A DNA stretch of 64,000 nucleotides from Acinetobacter genomosp. 15BJ (GTDB lineage: Bacteria > Pseudomonadota > Gammaproteobacteria > Pseudomonadales > Moraxellaceae), in assembly GCF_000400715.1 (NCBI RefSeq), contig NZ_KE007347.1:62001-126000 (forward strand), given 5' to 3'. Numbering within the stretch: position 1 is the first letter of the stretch; the number at the start of each line of letters is the position of its first letter. Positions 36,373-44,806 of the stretch are shown one piece after another. The notes under the pieces are model-generated. The model saw only the letters and a program-made list of their open reading frames with translations. It was not told where the DNA came from and made no database searches. The position numbers and the translations under genes were made by a program.

Positions 36373-36957
36373 TTAAGCATAAATATCCAAGAAGTTTTTG
36401 AAAATTTGATGCCCGTGTTCACTCAAAATAGACTCAGGGTGAAATTGCACACCTTCTACAGGCAGTGTTTTATGTTTCACACCCATAATTTCTTCAATCG
36501 TGCCATCTGCTTGATTGGTCCAACACGTCACTTCTAAGCACTCTGGGAGTGTTTCTTGCTCAATCACCAATGAATGATAACGTGTTGCAGCAAAAGGCGA
36601 TGGCAAGTTGCTAAAAATTCCTTTGTCACTATGATGCATATCGGACAGGCGACCATGCATGACTGTTTTGGCGCGGATAATATTGCCACCAAAAGCCTGT
36701 CCAATGGCTTGGTGACCTAAGCAAACGCCAAGCAAAGGAATTTTCCCTGCAAAGTGATTGATGGCTGGAATTGAAATGCCTGCTTCACTCGGAGAGCATG
36801 GACCAGGGCCAATCACCAGGTATTTCGGCTGCCATCGCTCAATATCCTCTAATGTCACTTGATCATTACGAACAACTTTTACTTCTTGATTCAACTCGCC
36901 AAAGTATTGAACGATGTTGTAAGTAAATGAGTCATAGTTATCGACCATTAGAAGCAT
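36373..36957 (-). CDS. trpG: Anthranilate/aminodeoxychorismate synthase glutaminase TrpG
   Basis: Class I glutamine amidotransferase subunit that feeds ammonia to TrpE, and in Acinetobacter probably also to PabB. 194 residues with the full triad: C79 in [18 protein letters not shown]173 and E175 in [16 protein letters not shown] and the [17 protein letters not shown] start are typical. It has its own terminator directly downstream and is separated from trpDC by about 7.7 kb holding a symporter, a peptidase and a TonB receptor, so it is expressed separately. Confidence 0.95.
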   Translation of the reverse strand: MLLMVDNYDSFTYNIVQYFGELNQEVKVVRNDQVTLEDIERWQPKYLVIGPGPCSPSEAGISIPAINHFAGKIPLLGVCLGHQAIGQAFGGNIIRAKTVMHGRLSDMHHSDKGIFSNLPSPFAATRYHSLVIEQETLPECLEVTCWTNQADGTIEEIMGVKHKTLPVEGVQFHPESILSEHGHQIFKNFLDIYA

Positions 36958-37305
36958 TTTATATTCAACCTATTGATTATATTTAAGGTTTTAACAAATG
37001 AGTGCTGATATTGCTCACATTGTTACTCACTTTAAGAAAAATGGAGAATGATGGACCACAATTCTTAGACGAATAATCATAGCAAAAACAAATAGCCAAT
37101 GTTGAATATTTCGGAAATCTCAGCACTTAAATAAAGGGGCAATTTTGTTTGTTGAAATGAGCAGGTAATTGATCATAAATTTTTGTAATTGAAACACTTG
37201 AGAAAAAAAACTGAAAGTGAATCGAAAGTCTAAATGAATTGATTGGAATGATCTTGAAAAGAATGATATAAAAAGCCAATTTACGCAAATAATAAAAGCG
37301 TAATT

Positions 37306-37352
37306 GGCACTACATTGGTTCTTTGTTATATGTATTGCACTATTTTGGTTCA
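37306..37352 (+). promoter_or_regulatory. Two NtrC-like enhancer sites upstream of glnA
   Basis: GGCACTACATTGGTTCT (37306-37322) and TGCACTATTTTGGTTCA (37336-37352). Both have the form GCAC-N7-GTTC, close to the enteric NtrC consensus GCAC-N7-GTGC and very like the E. coli glnA enhancers. Centres are 30 bp apart, about three helical turns, and lie roughly 180-210 bp before the predicted start of transcription. Confidence 0.65.
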
Positions 37353-37499
37353 TTATGTCTTTTTTGGGGACGCGCTAAAATAGGAATGTTTAAATATGGT
37401 GCATTTTTAAATGCAGACATTATAGTAGGCATAGGACAGGGAGCCTAAAGCATTTTTTCTACAAAGAATTTCAATGTTTTAGGTATGCTTTGAAATTGT

Positions 37500-37515
37500 T
37501 GGTATGATAATTGCT
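37500..37515 (+). promoter_or_regulatory. Sigma-54 (-24/-12) promoter of glnA
   Basis: TGGTATGATAATTGCT fits the sigma-54 consensus TGGCAC-N5-TTGCW, with the invariant GG (37501-37502) and GC (37513-37514) at the correct spacing. It lies 66 bp upstream of the glnA ATG. The rest of the 623-bp gap before glnA is AT-rich and holds no convincing gene. A small GCACTTAACAAGTGC hairpin is in the leader (37539-37553). Confidence 0.7.
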
Positions 37516-37580
37516 AATTATACACCAACAACTAACACGCACTTAACAAGTGCATAAAAACTTCATTGGAGCAAATGAGC

Positions 37581-38990
37581 ATGGCGAACAAGGTCCTTCA
37601 ACTCATCAAAGAAAGTGGCGCAAAATGGGTCGATTTTCGCTTTACTGATACTAAGGGTAAAGAGCAGCACGTAACTTACCCAGCTGATACCATTGATGAA
37701 GATACATTTGAAGACGGTAAAATGTTTGATGGTTCTTCAATTGCTGGCTGGAAAGGTATTGAAGCTTCTGACATGATCTTACGTCCAGATGCTGAAACAG
37801 GTTTTCTTGACCCGTTCTTTGCTGAGCCTACAGTTGTTGTGACTTGTGACGTAATCGAGCCTTCAACTGGTCAAGGTTACGAGCGTGACCCACGTTCGAT
37901 TGCTCGTCGTGCTGAAGAATATTTAAAATCTACAGGTATCGGTGATACAGCATTCTTTGGTCCAGAACCAGAATTCTTCGTTTTTGACGAAGTGAAATGG
38001 GACATCGACATGTCTGGCGCGCGCCACACATTGATCGCTGAAGAAGCTGCTTGGTCTACAGGTAAAGACTACGAAGCAGGTAACTCAGGTCACCGTCCAC
38101 GTGTTAAAGGCGGTTACTTCCCAGTTCCTCCAGTTGACTCTCATCAAGACATGCGTGCTGAAATGTGTGCACGTATCGAAGATATCATGGGTCCTGGTCG
38201 TGTAGAAGTACATCACCATGAAGTTGCATCTTGCCAATTAGAAATTGGTGTGAGCTTCAATACCTTAGTTCGTAAAGCGGACGAAGTTCAACAGTTCAAA
38301 TATGCAGTTTGGAACGTTGCTCACCAATATGGCAAAACAGCGACATTCATGCCTAAGCCAATGGTTGGTGATAACGGTTCTGGTATGCACGTTCATATGT
38401 CAATCTCTAAAGATGGCAAGAACTTGTTTGCTGGTGATGAATATGCTGGTTTGTCAGAAATGGCGTTGTTCTTCATCGGTGGTGTAATCAAACACGCACG
38501 TGCGTTGAATGCGATTACTAACCCAGGTACAAACTCTTATAAACGTTTAGTTCCACACTACGAAGCACCAATTATGCTTGCTTACTCAGCACGTAACCGT
38601 TCTGCTTCTATCCGTATTCCTTACGTTTCTAGCCCTAAAGGCAAGCGTATTGAAGCACGTTTCCCTGATCCATTAATGAACCCATACTTAGGTTTTGCTG
38701 CATTGTTAATGGCTGGTCTTGATGGTATTCAAAACAAGATCCACCCAGGTGAAGCTGCTGACAAAAACTTGTATGATCTTCCTCCTGAAGAAGAAGCAAA
38801 AATCCCAACAGTTGCTCACAACTTGGAAATGGCGATTGCTGCACTTGAAGCGGATCATGAGTTCTTGTTGAAAGGTGGTGTATTCACTAAAGAAATGCTT
38901 GATGCATATATCGAACTTAAAACTGAAGATGTGCGTCGTCTTAATACGACGACTCACCCAGTTGAATTTGATATGTACTACAGCCTGTAA
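37581..38990 (+). CDS. glnA: Glutamine synthetase type I GlnA
   Basis: Makes glutamine from glutamate, ammonia and ATP; the central nitrogen-assimilation enzyme, a dodecamer. Start ATG 37581 gives 469 residues, exactly the E. coli length, with GGAG at 37568-37571 nine bases before it; TTG 37566 and ATG 37575 are poorer. Motifs: [25 protein letters not shown]-type metal site (VEVHHHEVA), [18 protein letters not shown] and [17 protein letters not shown]. Tyr398 in NLYDLPPEE is the adenylylation site, so GlnE control is expected. Preceded by a sigma-54 promoter and NtrC-like sites. Confidence 0.98.
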   Translation: MANKVLQLIKESGAKWVDFRFTDTKGKEQHVTYPADTIDEDTFEDGKMFDGSSIAGWKGIEASDMILRPDAETGFLDPFFAEPTVVVTCDVIEPSTGQGYERDPRSIARRAEEYLKSTGIGDTAFFGPEPEFFVFDEVKWDIDMSGARHTLIAEEAAWSTGKDYEAGNSGHRPRVKGGYFPVPPVDSHQDMRAEMCARIEDIMGPGRVEVHHHEVASCQLEIGVSFNTLVRKADEVQQFKYAVWNVAHQYGKTATFMPKPMVGDNGSGMHVHMSISKDGKNLFAGDEYAGLSEMALFFIGGVIKHARALNAITNPGTNSYKRLVPHYEAPIMLAYSARNRSASIRIPYVSSPKGKRIEARFPDPLMNPYLGFAALLMAGLDGIQNKIHPGEAADKNLYDLPPEEEAKIPTVAHNLEMAIAALEADHEFLLKGGVFTKEMLDAYIELKTEDVRRLNTTTHPVEFDMYYSL

Positions 38991-39002
38991 TACATACAGA
39001 TT

Positions 39003-39031
39003 AAAAAAAGCTCGCTTCGGCGAGCTTTTTT
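39003..39031 (+). terminator. Intrinsic terminator of glnA
   Basis: AAAAAGCTCGC-TTCG-GCGAGCTTTTT: strong stem with a UUCG tetraloop and a T run. Confidence 0.92.
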
Positions 39032-39114
39032 ATGTTTTTGATTCAATTGAAAGTCATGCGCTTTTTCCCAAAAAATTCATGTACACTAATCGCGATGTTT
39101 TTAGTGAGCCAAGC

Positions 39115-39606
39115 ATGCGAAATTTACGACCAAACAGAATTAAGGGGCAAGAGATCCCAGCTGAATTAAAAAAATGGTTGTATGCATCTGGTTCCCTCAC
39201 TCAGCAGTTGACTGATTTGGGCGGGGGGGAGTTTCATGTTGAACGTATAAAAGAGCATTTCCAACGGCTTACTTTCAATGATAGCCAGTGGATGCAAATG
39301 CCAGCACACCATATTGCATGGGTACGTGAAACTAACCTTTATGGTAGTGAAACAGAAGCTTGGGTAAAAGCAAAGAGTATCTTTCCGATTTTAAGCTTAC
39401 ATAAGAAAGCACGATTATTTCGGCATATCCGTAATAAGCCTATTGGTTGGTTCCTATTTCAACGAACCAATCCAGTTTGTGAAAGACGAGTGATTTATTT
39501 TGAAGAAGGTTGGACCAGACAAAGTTGCTATACTTGGCATGGCTGCAAATTTATCGTGCAAGAAACATTTCTTCCCGCATTTGAACAGTTTATTCGACAG
39601 CATTGA
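39115..39606 (+). CDS. ubiC: Chorismate pyruvate-lyase UbiC
   Basis: Converts chorismate to 4-hydroxybenzoate and pyruvate, the first committed step of ubiquinone synthesis. 163 residues from ATG 39115 matches E. coli UbiC (165). Recognisable features are the conserved GSLTQQL segment, WVRETNLYG with an active-site Arg, and the late PIGWFLF region. The frame extends upstream into glnA, but those codons read the glnA 3' end and terminator in another frame and are not coding. It is followed 15 bp later by ubiA, its pathway partner. Confidence 0.9.
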   Translation: MRNLRPNRIKGQEIPAELKKWLYASGSLTQQLTDLGGGEFHVERIKEHFQRLTFNDSQWMQMPAHHIAWVRETNLYGSETEAWVKAKSIFPILSLHKKARLFRHIRNKPIGWFLFQRTNPVCERRVIYFEEGWTRQSCYTWHGCKFIVQETFLPAFEQFIRQH

Positions 39607-39621
39607 CTCTAAGGATTCATC

Positions 39622-40503
39622 ATGGAAACAGTGCAACACACAACATGGCGGCAACGTTTAGAAGCCTATTACTATCTATGCCGTTTTGATAAGCCAGTAG
39701 GTACAGAACTGGTCTTTTGGCCAACTATGTGGGCATTATGGATTGCTGCGGGCGGTTTACCACCTTTGCAGATTCTCATTGCGATGGTCTTGGGCACTAT
39801 TTTTATGCGTGCAGCGGGTTGTGCCATCAATGACTTTGCTGATCGTAAAGTCGATGCTCATGTAGAGCGTACTAAAACACGTCCATTAGCCACAGGTATT
39901 ATTCGTCCTCGCGAAGCGGTTTATGTTTTTTTGGGATTAGTTGCAGCAAGTGCGTGTACTTTATTTTTTCTACCGATTGCGACGTTTTATTGTGCCTTAG
40001 CAGGTTTAGTGCTGGCATTCGTTTACCCTTTTATGAAGCGCTATACACACTTACCACAAGTGGTTTTAGGTATGGCTTTTTCATGGGGAATTCCCATGTC
40101 TTTTACCGCGATGGGTAAGCCCTTAGATTTAACCTGTTGGCTTTTATATTTTGGTAATTTGGCTTGGACGGTTGCCTACGATACTCAGTATGCAATTACC
40201 GATCGTGAATATGATTTGAAAATTGGAGTGAAATCGACAGCGATTTTATTTGGTCGTTACGATATACAGATTATTGGCTTACTTCAAATTTTAAGCTTGC
40301 TCCTCATTGGTGGGGCTTTATATCTGGAAAATCTGTTGTTACCGTTTGGATTGATTGCGCTGTTGATCGTTGCCGTAGATTTTGCCTATCAAGCTTTCAA
40401 AACCAAAGATCGTGATCCACAAATTTGTTTTTGGGCATTTCGTCACAATCGTTGGGTGGGACTGATTATTTTTCTTGGAATTTTTTTAGAATTCATATTT
40501 TAA
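39622..40503 (+). CDS. ubiA: 4-hydroxybenzoate octaprenyltransferase UbiA
   Basis: Attaches the polyprenyl tail to 4-hydroxybenzoate at the inner membrane in ubiquinone synthesis. 293 residues with about eight membrane helices. Both aspartate-rich motifs are present: NDFADRKVDAHVERTKTRP and DTQYAITDREYDLKIGVKS, which bind the prenyl diphosphate with magnesium. AAGGA at 39611-39615 supports ATG 39622. The 15-bp spacing to ubiC indicates an operon. A hairpin terminator follows. Confidence 0.96.
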   Translation: METVQHTTWRQRLEAYYYLCRFDKPVGTELVFWPTMWALWIAAGGLPPLQILIAMVLGTIFMRAAGCAINDFADRKVDAHVERTKTRPLATGIIRPREAVYVFLGLVAASACTLFFLPIATFYCALAGLVLAFVYPFMKRYTHLPQVVLGMAFSWGIPMSFTAMGKPLDLTCWLLYFGNLAWTVAYDTQYAITDREYDLKIGVKSTAILFGRYDIQIIGLLQILSLLLIGGALYLENLLLPFGLIALLIVAVDFAYQAFKTKDRDPQICFWAFRHNRWVGLIIFLGIFLEFIF

Positions 40504-40519
40504 ATTGACTGAATAGTTG

Positions 40520-40548
40520 AAAAGTGTCCTATGCAGGGCACTTTTTTT
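40520..40548 (+). terminator. Intrinsic terminator of ubiCA
   Basis: AAAAGTGTCCT-ATGC-AGGGCACTTTT stem with one wobble pair, followed by a long T run. Confidence 0.8.
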
Positions 40549-40613
40549 ATGCCTTAATAATACGGCATGTAGATTCATGCACAAAAATAAGACAAGGACT
40601 AAAAGGATATTTT

Positions 40614-41921
40614 ATGAAACGGTCAAACATTGCTTTAGCAGTTACTTTCTCGATTTCTGCATTATTTTTAACAGCGTGTAATGACAATGATGATGATTAT
40701 ACCGGGGTAGATTCGAATAAAACCTATCTGTCTGAAACGACTTATTCCAAGGATAAAGTGGATAATGCCTCATCACTCAAGGTAATGACTTATAACATGG
40801 AGAATGTTCAAGGTCGCACTGCCAAAGCAACCGCACTGGTGATGTTCCCTAAAGTTGCTCAGCCTGCTGATGGTTATAGAGTGGTGGTCTGGGAGCATGG
40901 TACGGTTGGGGTGGGTGATAGCTGTGCACCAAGTAATAATACTGTGAATCCTCGCTTTAAACTCCTCGCTGATACTTTATTGGCGGCAGGTTATGTGGTG
41001 ATTGCACCAGATTATGAAGGCTTGGGGACTCCAGGAATTCATCCATATCTAAACTTGGGTAGTGAAGCTAAATCTGCGATTGCAGCGGTAAAAGCAGCAA
41101 AAGATCATTATGGGGCGAAACTCAACGGACAATGGATGTCTATTGGTCAGTCTCAAGGTGGTCATGCTTCATTGGGTACTGCTGAATTTGCAAATAATGA
41201 TGCAAATTATAAAGGTGCGGTTGCGGGCGCACCTGCATCTAGCCTTGGTTATATCATCTCTGTTGTTGCACCACAGGCAATTGCAAATATTCTTAAGCAA
41301 GAACAGGCTGGTCTTGCACCAGTAGGTACAGCTGTTGAAGTCTATGCAGAGCTGCTTGCTTATGCTGCATATACGACTGTTGGTATTACTGCTTATGATC
41401 CTAAATTTAATTATCGAGAAATTTTTCAGGAACGTTCTCGCTCAATTGCTGAATTCGCCGAAGGTACTACAGGTGAGAATGGCGTATGTTTAGATGATTT
41501 GCATAATAAATTTGCAGCAGATATTCGTGACTTTATTAGCAAAGATACCACTAAAACTGTTTTGGACTATCCAGGTTTAGCGGGTAACTTCCAAGAAAAT
41601 CCAACAGTGAAAAAATTCCTAACAGATAATCAACCTGCGACCAAGAAAATAAACAGTCCAGTGATGATTATTCAGGGTACATTAGATATGGCAGTGCCTT
41701 ACCCAGTGACAGATTCTTTGCAAAAAGGATTGATTGCATTGGGCACTAAAGTCACTTTCTTGCCAGTTGTTGGGGCGAGTCATACTCAAGCAATTGTATG
41801 TAAGAATGCGGATGCTTATGGCTTTATCCAAGCCAATATGTCAGCAGGTACTGGCATTGTACTGACCGATGCTCAGAAAGATGCAAGTAAGAGCCCGCAT
41901 TGTACAGGTGTTGGTTTATAG
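40614..41921 (+). CDS. Lipase-like alpha/beta hydrolase lipoprotein
   Basis: A 435-residue exported esterase or lipase. The signal ends in a lipobox (SALFLTACNDND), so it should be lipid-anchored, followed by an acidic DNDDDY linker. The triad is readable: S180 in GQSQGGHASL, D358 in GTLDMAVPYPV and H390 in GASHTQAIV. The order and spacing resemble secretory lipase (LIP-family) enzymes. AAAGGAT at 40602-40608 sets ATG 40614; the longer frame from 40524 would begin inside the ubiA terminator. Substrate unknown. Its own terminator follows. Confidence 0.82.
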   Translation: MKRSNIALAVTFSISALFLTACNDNDDDYTGVDSNKTYLSETTYSKDKVDNASSLKVMTYNMENVQGRTAKATALVMFPKVAQPADGYRVVVWEHGTVGVGDSCAPSNNTVNPRFKLLADTLLAAGYVVIAPDYEGLGTPGIHPYLNLGSEAKSAIAAVKAAKDHYGAKLNGQWMSIGQSQGGHASLGTAEFANNDANYKGAVAGAPASSLGYIISVVAPQAIANILKQEQAGLAPVGTAVEVYAELLAYAAYTTVGITAYDPKFNYREIFQERSRSIAEFAEGTTGENGVCLDDLHNKFAADIRDFISKDTTKTVLDYPGLAGNFQENPTVKKFLTDNQPATKKINSPVMIIQGTLDMAVPYPVTDSLQKGLIALGTKVTFLPVVGASHTQAIVCKNADAYGFIQANMSAGTGIVLTDAQKDASKSPHCTGVGL

Positions 41922-41952
41922 GTTTATATGATTTTGATATTTGCCTAATCGT

Positions 41953-41985
41953 AAAAAGAGTCTCTTTATAGAGGCTCTTTTTTGT
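41953..41985 (+). terminator. Intrinsic terminator of the lipase-like gene
   Basis: AAAAAGAGTCTC / GAGGCTCTTTTT with loop TTTATA and a T run. Confidence 0.8.
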
Positions 41986-42033
41986 TATATTGTTGCACTG
42001 TTTAAAGCCATGCAATTTGAGTTTAAATCACTT

Positions 42034-42240
42034 ATGAGCCAGCCACCTGTTGAGAAAAAATCAATCCCTTGGTTATTAATGAGTTTGGGATTGTTGATTC
42101 CAATTTTTATTGTAGGTATGGCCTTTGTTGCTGCCAAAAGTGATGCACAAACCAAGAAAAAATATGACCAGCAACGCGCTGAAATGGCAAAGAAATTTGA
42201 ACAGCAGAAAAATGCTGAACAAGCGACGAAGGCGGAATAA
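42034..42240 (+). CDS. Small single-pass membrane protein with charged coiled-coil tail
   Basis: A 68-residue protein I do not recognise. The first 14 residues are polar (MSQPPVEKKSIPW). One strong membrane helix follows (LLMSLGLLIPIFIVGMAFVAA), then about 30 highly charged residues (DAQTKKKYDQQRAEMAKKFEQQK) likely to form a helix or coiled coil. ATG 42034 is preferred. An earlier ATG at 42010 is possible, but neither has a strong ribosome site. The still longer frame would start within the preceding terminator. Possibly a small assembly or scaffold protein. Confidence 0.6.
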   Translation: MSQPPVEKKSIPWLLMSLGLLIPIFIVGMAFVAAKSDAQTKKKYDQQRAEMAKKFEQQKNAEQATKAE

Positions 42241-42259
42241 TCTTTATTAAATTAGCCGA

Positions 42260-42700
42260 CTATCGAAGATCCATCTGTAACTGTTTTACAGATGGAATTT
42301 GTGTATAGCGCTGCACTAAATAGCCTGCTTCTTGCAGCATCTGATCGCGCTTTTTATCTTCTAATTCCTTCCCGACATGGCTTGGGTCATCTAACTCAAT
42401 AATCGCCAGCACATTCATCTCTTGATCTAAAACCACAAAGTCGGTCACTTTACGGTTGAATTTACTACGGATCTTATAATGATCACTGGTAATCAATGCA
42501 CTGAAGGCAACCTGCGCAAGCACATGATGCTGTGGAAAGGCCTGTTGTAATCGTACAAACATTCTGGATTCAAATGATGTGATGACAGGTCGAGCAAAGA
42601 ATTTTTGTTTGGGAAAGAAAGGGCGTATACAGCTAAACAGCAAGATAGCTGTACTAATAAAACCAATCGTTAGAAATAAGAAGTGATTCGATTCAAACAT
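42260..42700 (-). CDS. DUF2726 protein with N-terminal membrane anchor
   Basis: A 146-residue protein: one N-terminal membrane helix (FLFLTIGFISTAILLFSCI), then a DUF2726 domain that resembles PD-(D/E)XK nuclease folds. The core includes KVTDFVVLDQEMNVLAIIELDD, in which D, E and hydrophobic strands are arranged as in restriction-like nucleases, and a later KKRDQMLQEAGY helix with conserved Lys. Nuclease activity is a possibility, not shown. ATG 42700 is used; the frame opens at TTG 42718. It is convergent with the small membrane gene, 19 bp apart. Confidence 0.75.
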   Translation of the reverse strand: MFESNHFLFLTIGFISTAILLFSCIRPFFPKQKFFARPVITSFESRMFVRLQQAFPQHHVLAQVAFSALITSDHYKIRSKFNRKVTDFVVLDQEMNVLAIIELDDPSHVGKELEDKKRDQMLQEAGYLVQRYTQIPSVKQLQMDLR

Positions 42701-42720
42701 GTATTTATCAAAGAGCAAAT

Positions 42721-42752
42721 AAAAAACCCACTCAATTAAGAGTGGGTTTTTA
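42721..42752 (-). terminator. Terminator after tRNA-Asn copy 1
   Basis: AAAACCCACTC / GAGTGGGTTTT with AATTAA loop and A/T runs on both sides, directly downstream of the minus-strand tRNA. Confidence 0.75.
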
Positions 42753-42758
42753 GAATCT

Positions 42759-42834
42759 TGGCTCTCCCACCTGGGCTCGAACCAGGGACCTGCGGATTAA
42801 CAGTCCGTCGCTCTACCGACTGAGCTATGGGAGA
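42759..42834 (-). tRNA. tRNA-Asn (anticodon GUU), copy 1
   Basis: The reverse complement starts TCTCCCATAGCTCAGTCGG and ends with an encoded CCA. The anticodon loop ACTGTTAAT gives GUU, and the T arm TGGTTCGAGCCCA is intact. 76 nt. Identical to the copy at 43408-43483; the identity extends over 93 bp including flanks (42747-42839). Confidence 0.97.
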
Positions 42835-42919
42835 ATCTGGAGCGAATTTTAGGGCTTAAATGGTAGTCCGTCAAGTAAAATCAGTATGAATAATAATCGC
42901 TTAACCAAAATATTGTGTA

Positions 42920-43228
42920 TTAACGTGCAACTTGATTACATTGTGCCAATTCAGTGGAGCGGGCATTCCAGATTGCACCAGCTGAGTTTTTATAATAACT
43001 AATCTTACCAATACGTAAGACTAGACTCTGACAAGAATCTAAGGAGAGAGCATTGCCCCAAGAGCCAGACATGCTACATACACGACCATTACATTTCCAG
43101 ACGACATTGGGTCCATTTTCAATTGGCACAGTCACCGTGCCCTTATAAGAAGAACCAGCATACCAAGTGGTTTGGGCGGCCATTGCTGGACTACAATAGA
43201 CGATTAAACAGAATAGAAGTTTTTTCAT
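42920..43228 (-). CDS. Small secreted cysteine-containing protein, unknown function
   Basis: A 102-residue protein with a clear signal peptide (KKLLFCLIVYCSPAMA). The mature part of about 84 residues is strand-rich and contains four cysteines (WKCNGRVCSM, LDSCQSL, LAQCNQ), enough for two disulfides. It is rich in aromatic, Gly and Ser residues (TTWYAGSSYKGTV, YYKNSAGAIW). I cannot name a family. It is boxed between two identical tRNA-Asn genes on the same strand, suggesting that it arrived or was trapped during duplication of the tRNA segment. Confidence 0.7.
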   Translation of the reverse strand: MKKLLFCLIVYCSPAMAAQTTWYAGSSYKGTVTVPIENGPNVVWKCNGRVCSMSGSWGNALSLDSCQSLVLRIGKISYYKNSAGAIWNARSTELAQCNQVAR

Positions 43229-43368
43229 TATGTGTTTTCCTTAACATCATCGTTAAGTTTTATTTTATAGTTGAAATAATAAGCTAGGTCGAAATTTATA
43301 CGATACTCAACATGAAATGAACAAAATAATAGTAATTGTCGTTATAAGGATATTTTGTTCATTTTAAA

Positions 43369-43400
43369 TAAAAAGCCCAGATCAATGATCTGGGCTTTTT
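43369..43400 (-). terminator. Terminator after tRNA-Asn copy 2
   Basis: AAAAAGCCCAGATC-AAT-GATCTGGGCTTTTT, a 14-bp perfect stem with T run, between tRNA-Asn copy 2 and the small secreted protein gene. Confidence 0.85.
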
Positions 43401-43407
43401 AGAATCT

Positions 43408-43483
43408 TGGCTCTCCCACCTGGGCTCGAACCAGGGACCTGCGGATTAACAGTCCGTCGCTCTACCGACTGAGCTATGGGAGA
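43408..43483 (-). tRNA. tRNA-Asn (anticodon GUU), copy 2
   Basis: Base-for-base identical to the copy at 42759-42834, with encoded CCA and GUU anticodon. The flanking identity spans 43396-43488. The offset between copies is 649 bp. Confidence 0.97.
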
Positions 43484-43719
43484 ATCTGAGTGCCATTATA
43501 GGCAGCTTTTAAAATTGGTCAAGATAAAACTGTCATGTTTCTTTCATTTTTGCATCGTATGCTTTTTATTTGCACAATTGCGATAAAGTTGGAAAAATAA
43601 CTTGAACTTTGAACAGGCTGTTGCTAGATTCCAATTAGAAAGAGCGTTTAGATATTTATCTAAACAGTGTGGATTTAACCCTACTTGCCAGCACTAAAAT
43701 GGCTAAATTGGAGGTCGAA

Positions 43720-44151
43720 ATGACTATTCTAAATATTCAATCTATTTTTTCAAATTTGTCTTTTTATCAACAGCATTATCTCGAAATTATTCAAGATGCT
43801 GAGCAGTATTACACGCCAGTTGAGCATTCATTTATAAATACTTTTCCGTTTAAGCAACAAGCCTTGTATCTAGGCGATTTATTGCAATTATGGTTTGGTA
43901 ATAAGTGGAAAATTCAAACACCTAAAGATCTACTCACACAAAAAAATACATCGACTGTTGATGAGCACGCACCTTTATATTTATTTCAACTGGGTGGTGA
44001 ATTATTTTTAGGCGCAAACACTGCTTTGGCTTGGTCTGTGGCAGAGCAAAAAGTTGTCTCAGTACAAGTGAAAAGCATTTGGCAATACGCAGTATTCAGT
44101 CATTTATGTATTCGACCAAAAAACTTTCAAGCGAATAAGGCCATTGCATAG
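43720..44151 (+). CDS. Hypothetical 143-residue cytoplasmic protein
   Basis: Not recognised. GGAGG at 43710-43714 five bases before ATG 43720 sets the start; earlier in-frame starts (GTG 43669, ATG 43699) lack this. The protein has no signal or membrane helix and contains many Gln, Tyr and aromatic residues (FYQQHYLEIIQDAEQYY, LGDLLQLWFGNKW). FQLGGELFLGANTALAWSVAEQKVV looks like a beta hairpin with a turn. The gene stands alone, 181 bp from the tRNA-Asn, and its stop overlaps a weak GGGCTAT/ATAGCCC hairpin (44151-44170). Confidence 0.6.
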   Translation: MTILNIQSIFSNLSFYQQHYLEIIQDAEQYYTPVEHSFINTFPFKQQALYLGDLLQLWFGNKWKIQTPKDLLTQKNTSTVDEHAPLYLFQLGGELFLGANTALAWSVAEQKVVSVQVKSIWQYAVFSHLCIRPKNFQANKAIA

Positions 44152-44187
44152 GGCTATGATTAAATAGCCCATTTGCTTAATCTGTGC

Positions 44188-44625
44188 TTATGGGCGAATG
44201 ATCATGCAGGTGGCGGTTGCATGGGCATAAAGTTTGCCATCTGCATCGACAATCTTACCTTCAGAAATTCCTAAATTTTTACTGATATTGATCATACTGC
44301 CTATCGCTGTGAGTTTTTGATTTTTAGGAATAGGCCGACACATTTTAATATTTAGATCAATGGTGCCATAACCAACACCGGCTTCTAAAAGCGTATGAAC
44401 AGCACAGCCTGTCACTGAATCAAGTACGGTTGCAGCAAAACCACCATGTACACCACCCAGCGGATTAAGGTGGCGTTGATCTGCTTGCACTTCGAATTTG
44501 ATAAATCCTTCTGCAACTTCTACAGGTTGCATCGGAATGGTTTCACTAATACTGGCAGGTGGAATTTTCCCTTCACACATCGCGGTTAAAAACTCAAGTC
44601 CATTCATTTCTTTCGGGTGTTTCAT
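44188..44625 (-). CDS. PaaI-type hotdog thioesterase
   Basis: Predicted acyl-CoA thioesterase, 145 residues. The hotdog signature is RHLNPLGGVHGGFAATVLDSVTGCAV: the central helix after HGG carries the Asp/Glu-type catalytic residue of 4HBT/PaaI enzymes. TIDLNIKMCRPIP marks the following strand. It likely cleaves aromatic or medium-chain acyl-CoA, but the substrate is not set by sequence. It has no obvious operon partner; the GFA gene diverges 181 bp away. Confidence 0.85.
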   Translation of the reverse strand: MKHPKEMNGLEFLTAMCEGKIPPASISETIPMQPVEVAEGFIKFEVQADQRHLNPLGGVHGGFAATVLDSVTGCAVHTLLEAGVGYGTIDLNIKMCRPIPKNQKLTAIGSMINISKNLGISEGKIVDADGKLYAHATATCMIIRP

Positions 44626-44806
44626 GTTTTTTCCTATATAGTTCTAAAAAGGAACTTGTGTATAACGTAGTCTTTCCATTACAGGCTGTCAATACAGTTC
44701 ATCGATCAATATCATGTTTTACAAATTATTGATTGCGCCATGCTTGCTTTGTTTTATGCTAAGGATAATTCATAAATAACAATTTTGAATAAAAGGTAAA
44801 TTTATA

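Noticed and set aside
36958..37120. trp leader/attenuator upstream of trpG
   Set aside because: No Trp-rich short ORF and no alternative hairpins found.
37120..37353. 77-residue minus-strand ORF before glnA
   Set aside because: It overlaps the NtrC-like sites, has no ribosome site and a Phe/Ser-rich random composition.
38875..39114. N-terminal extension of ubiC into glnA
   Set aside because: Those codons translate the glnA 3' end and terminator in another frame; UbiC length fits ATG 39115.
42840..43395. Integrated phage or genomic island at tRNA-Asn
   Set aside because: Only about 550 bp with one gene, no integrase; duplication or tiny insertion is more likely.
44151..44170. Terminator after the 143-residue hypothetical gene
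   Set aside because: GGGCTAT/ATAGCCC hairpin lacks a T run; noted only as weak.
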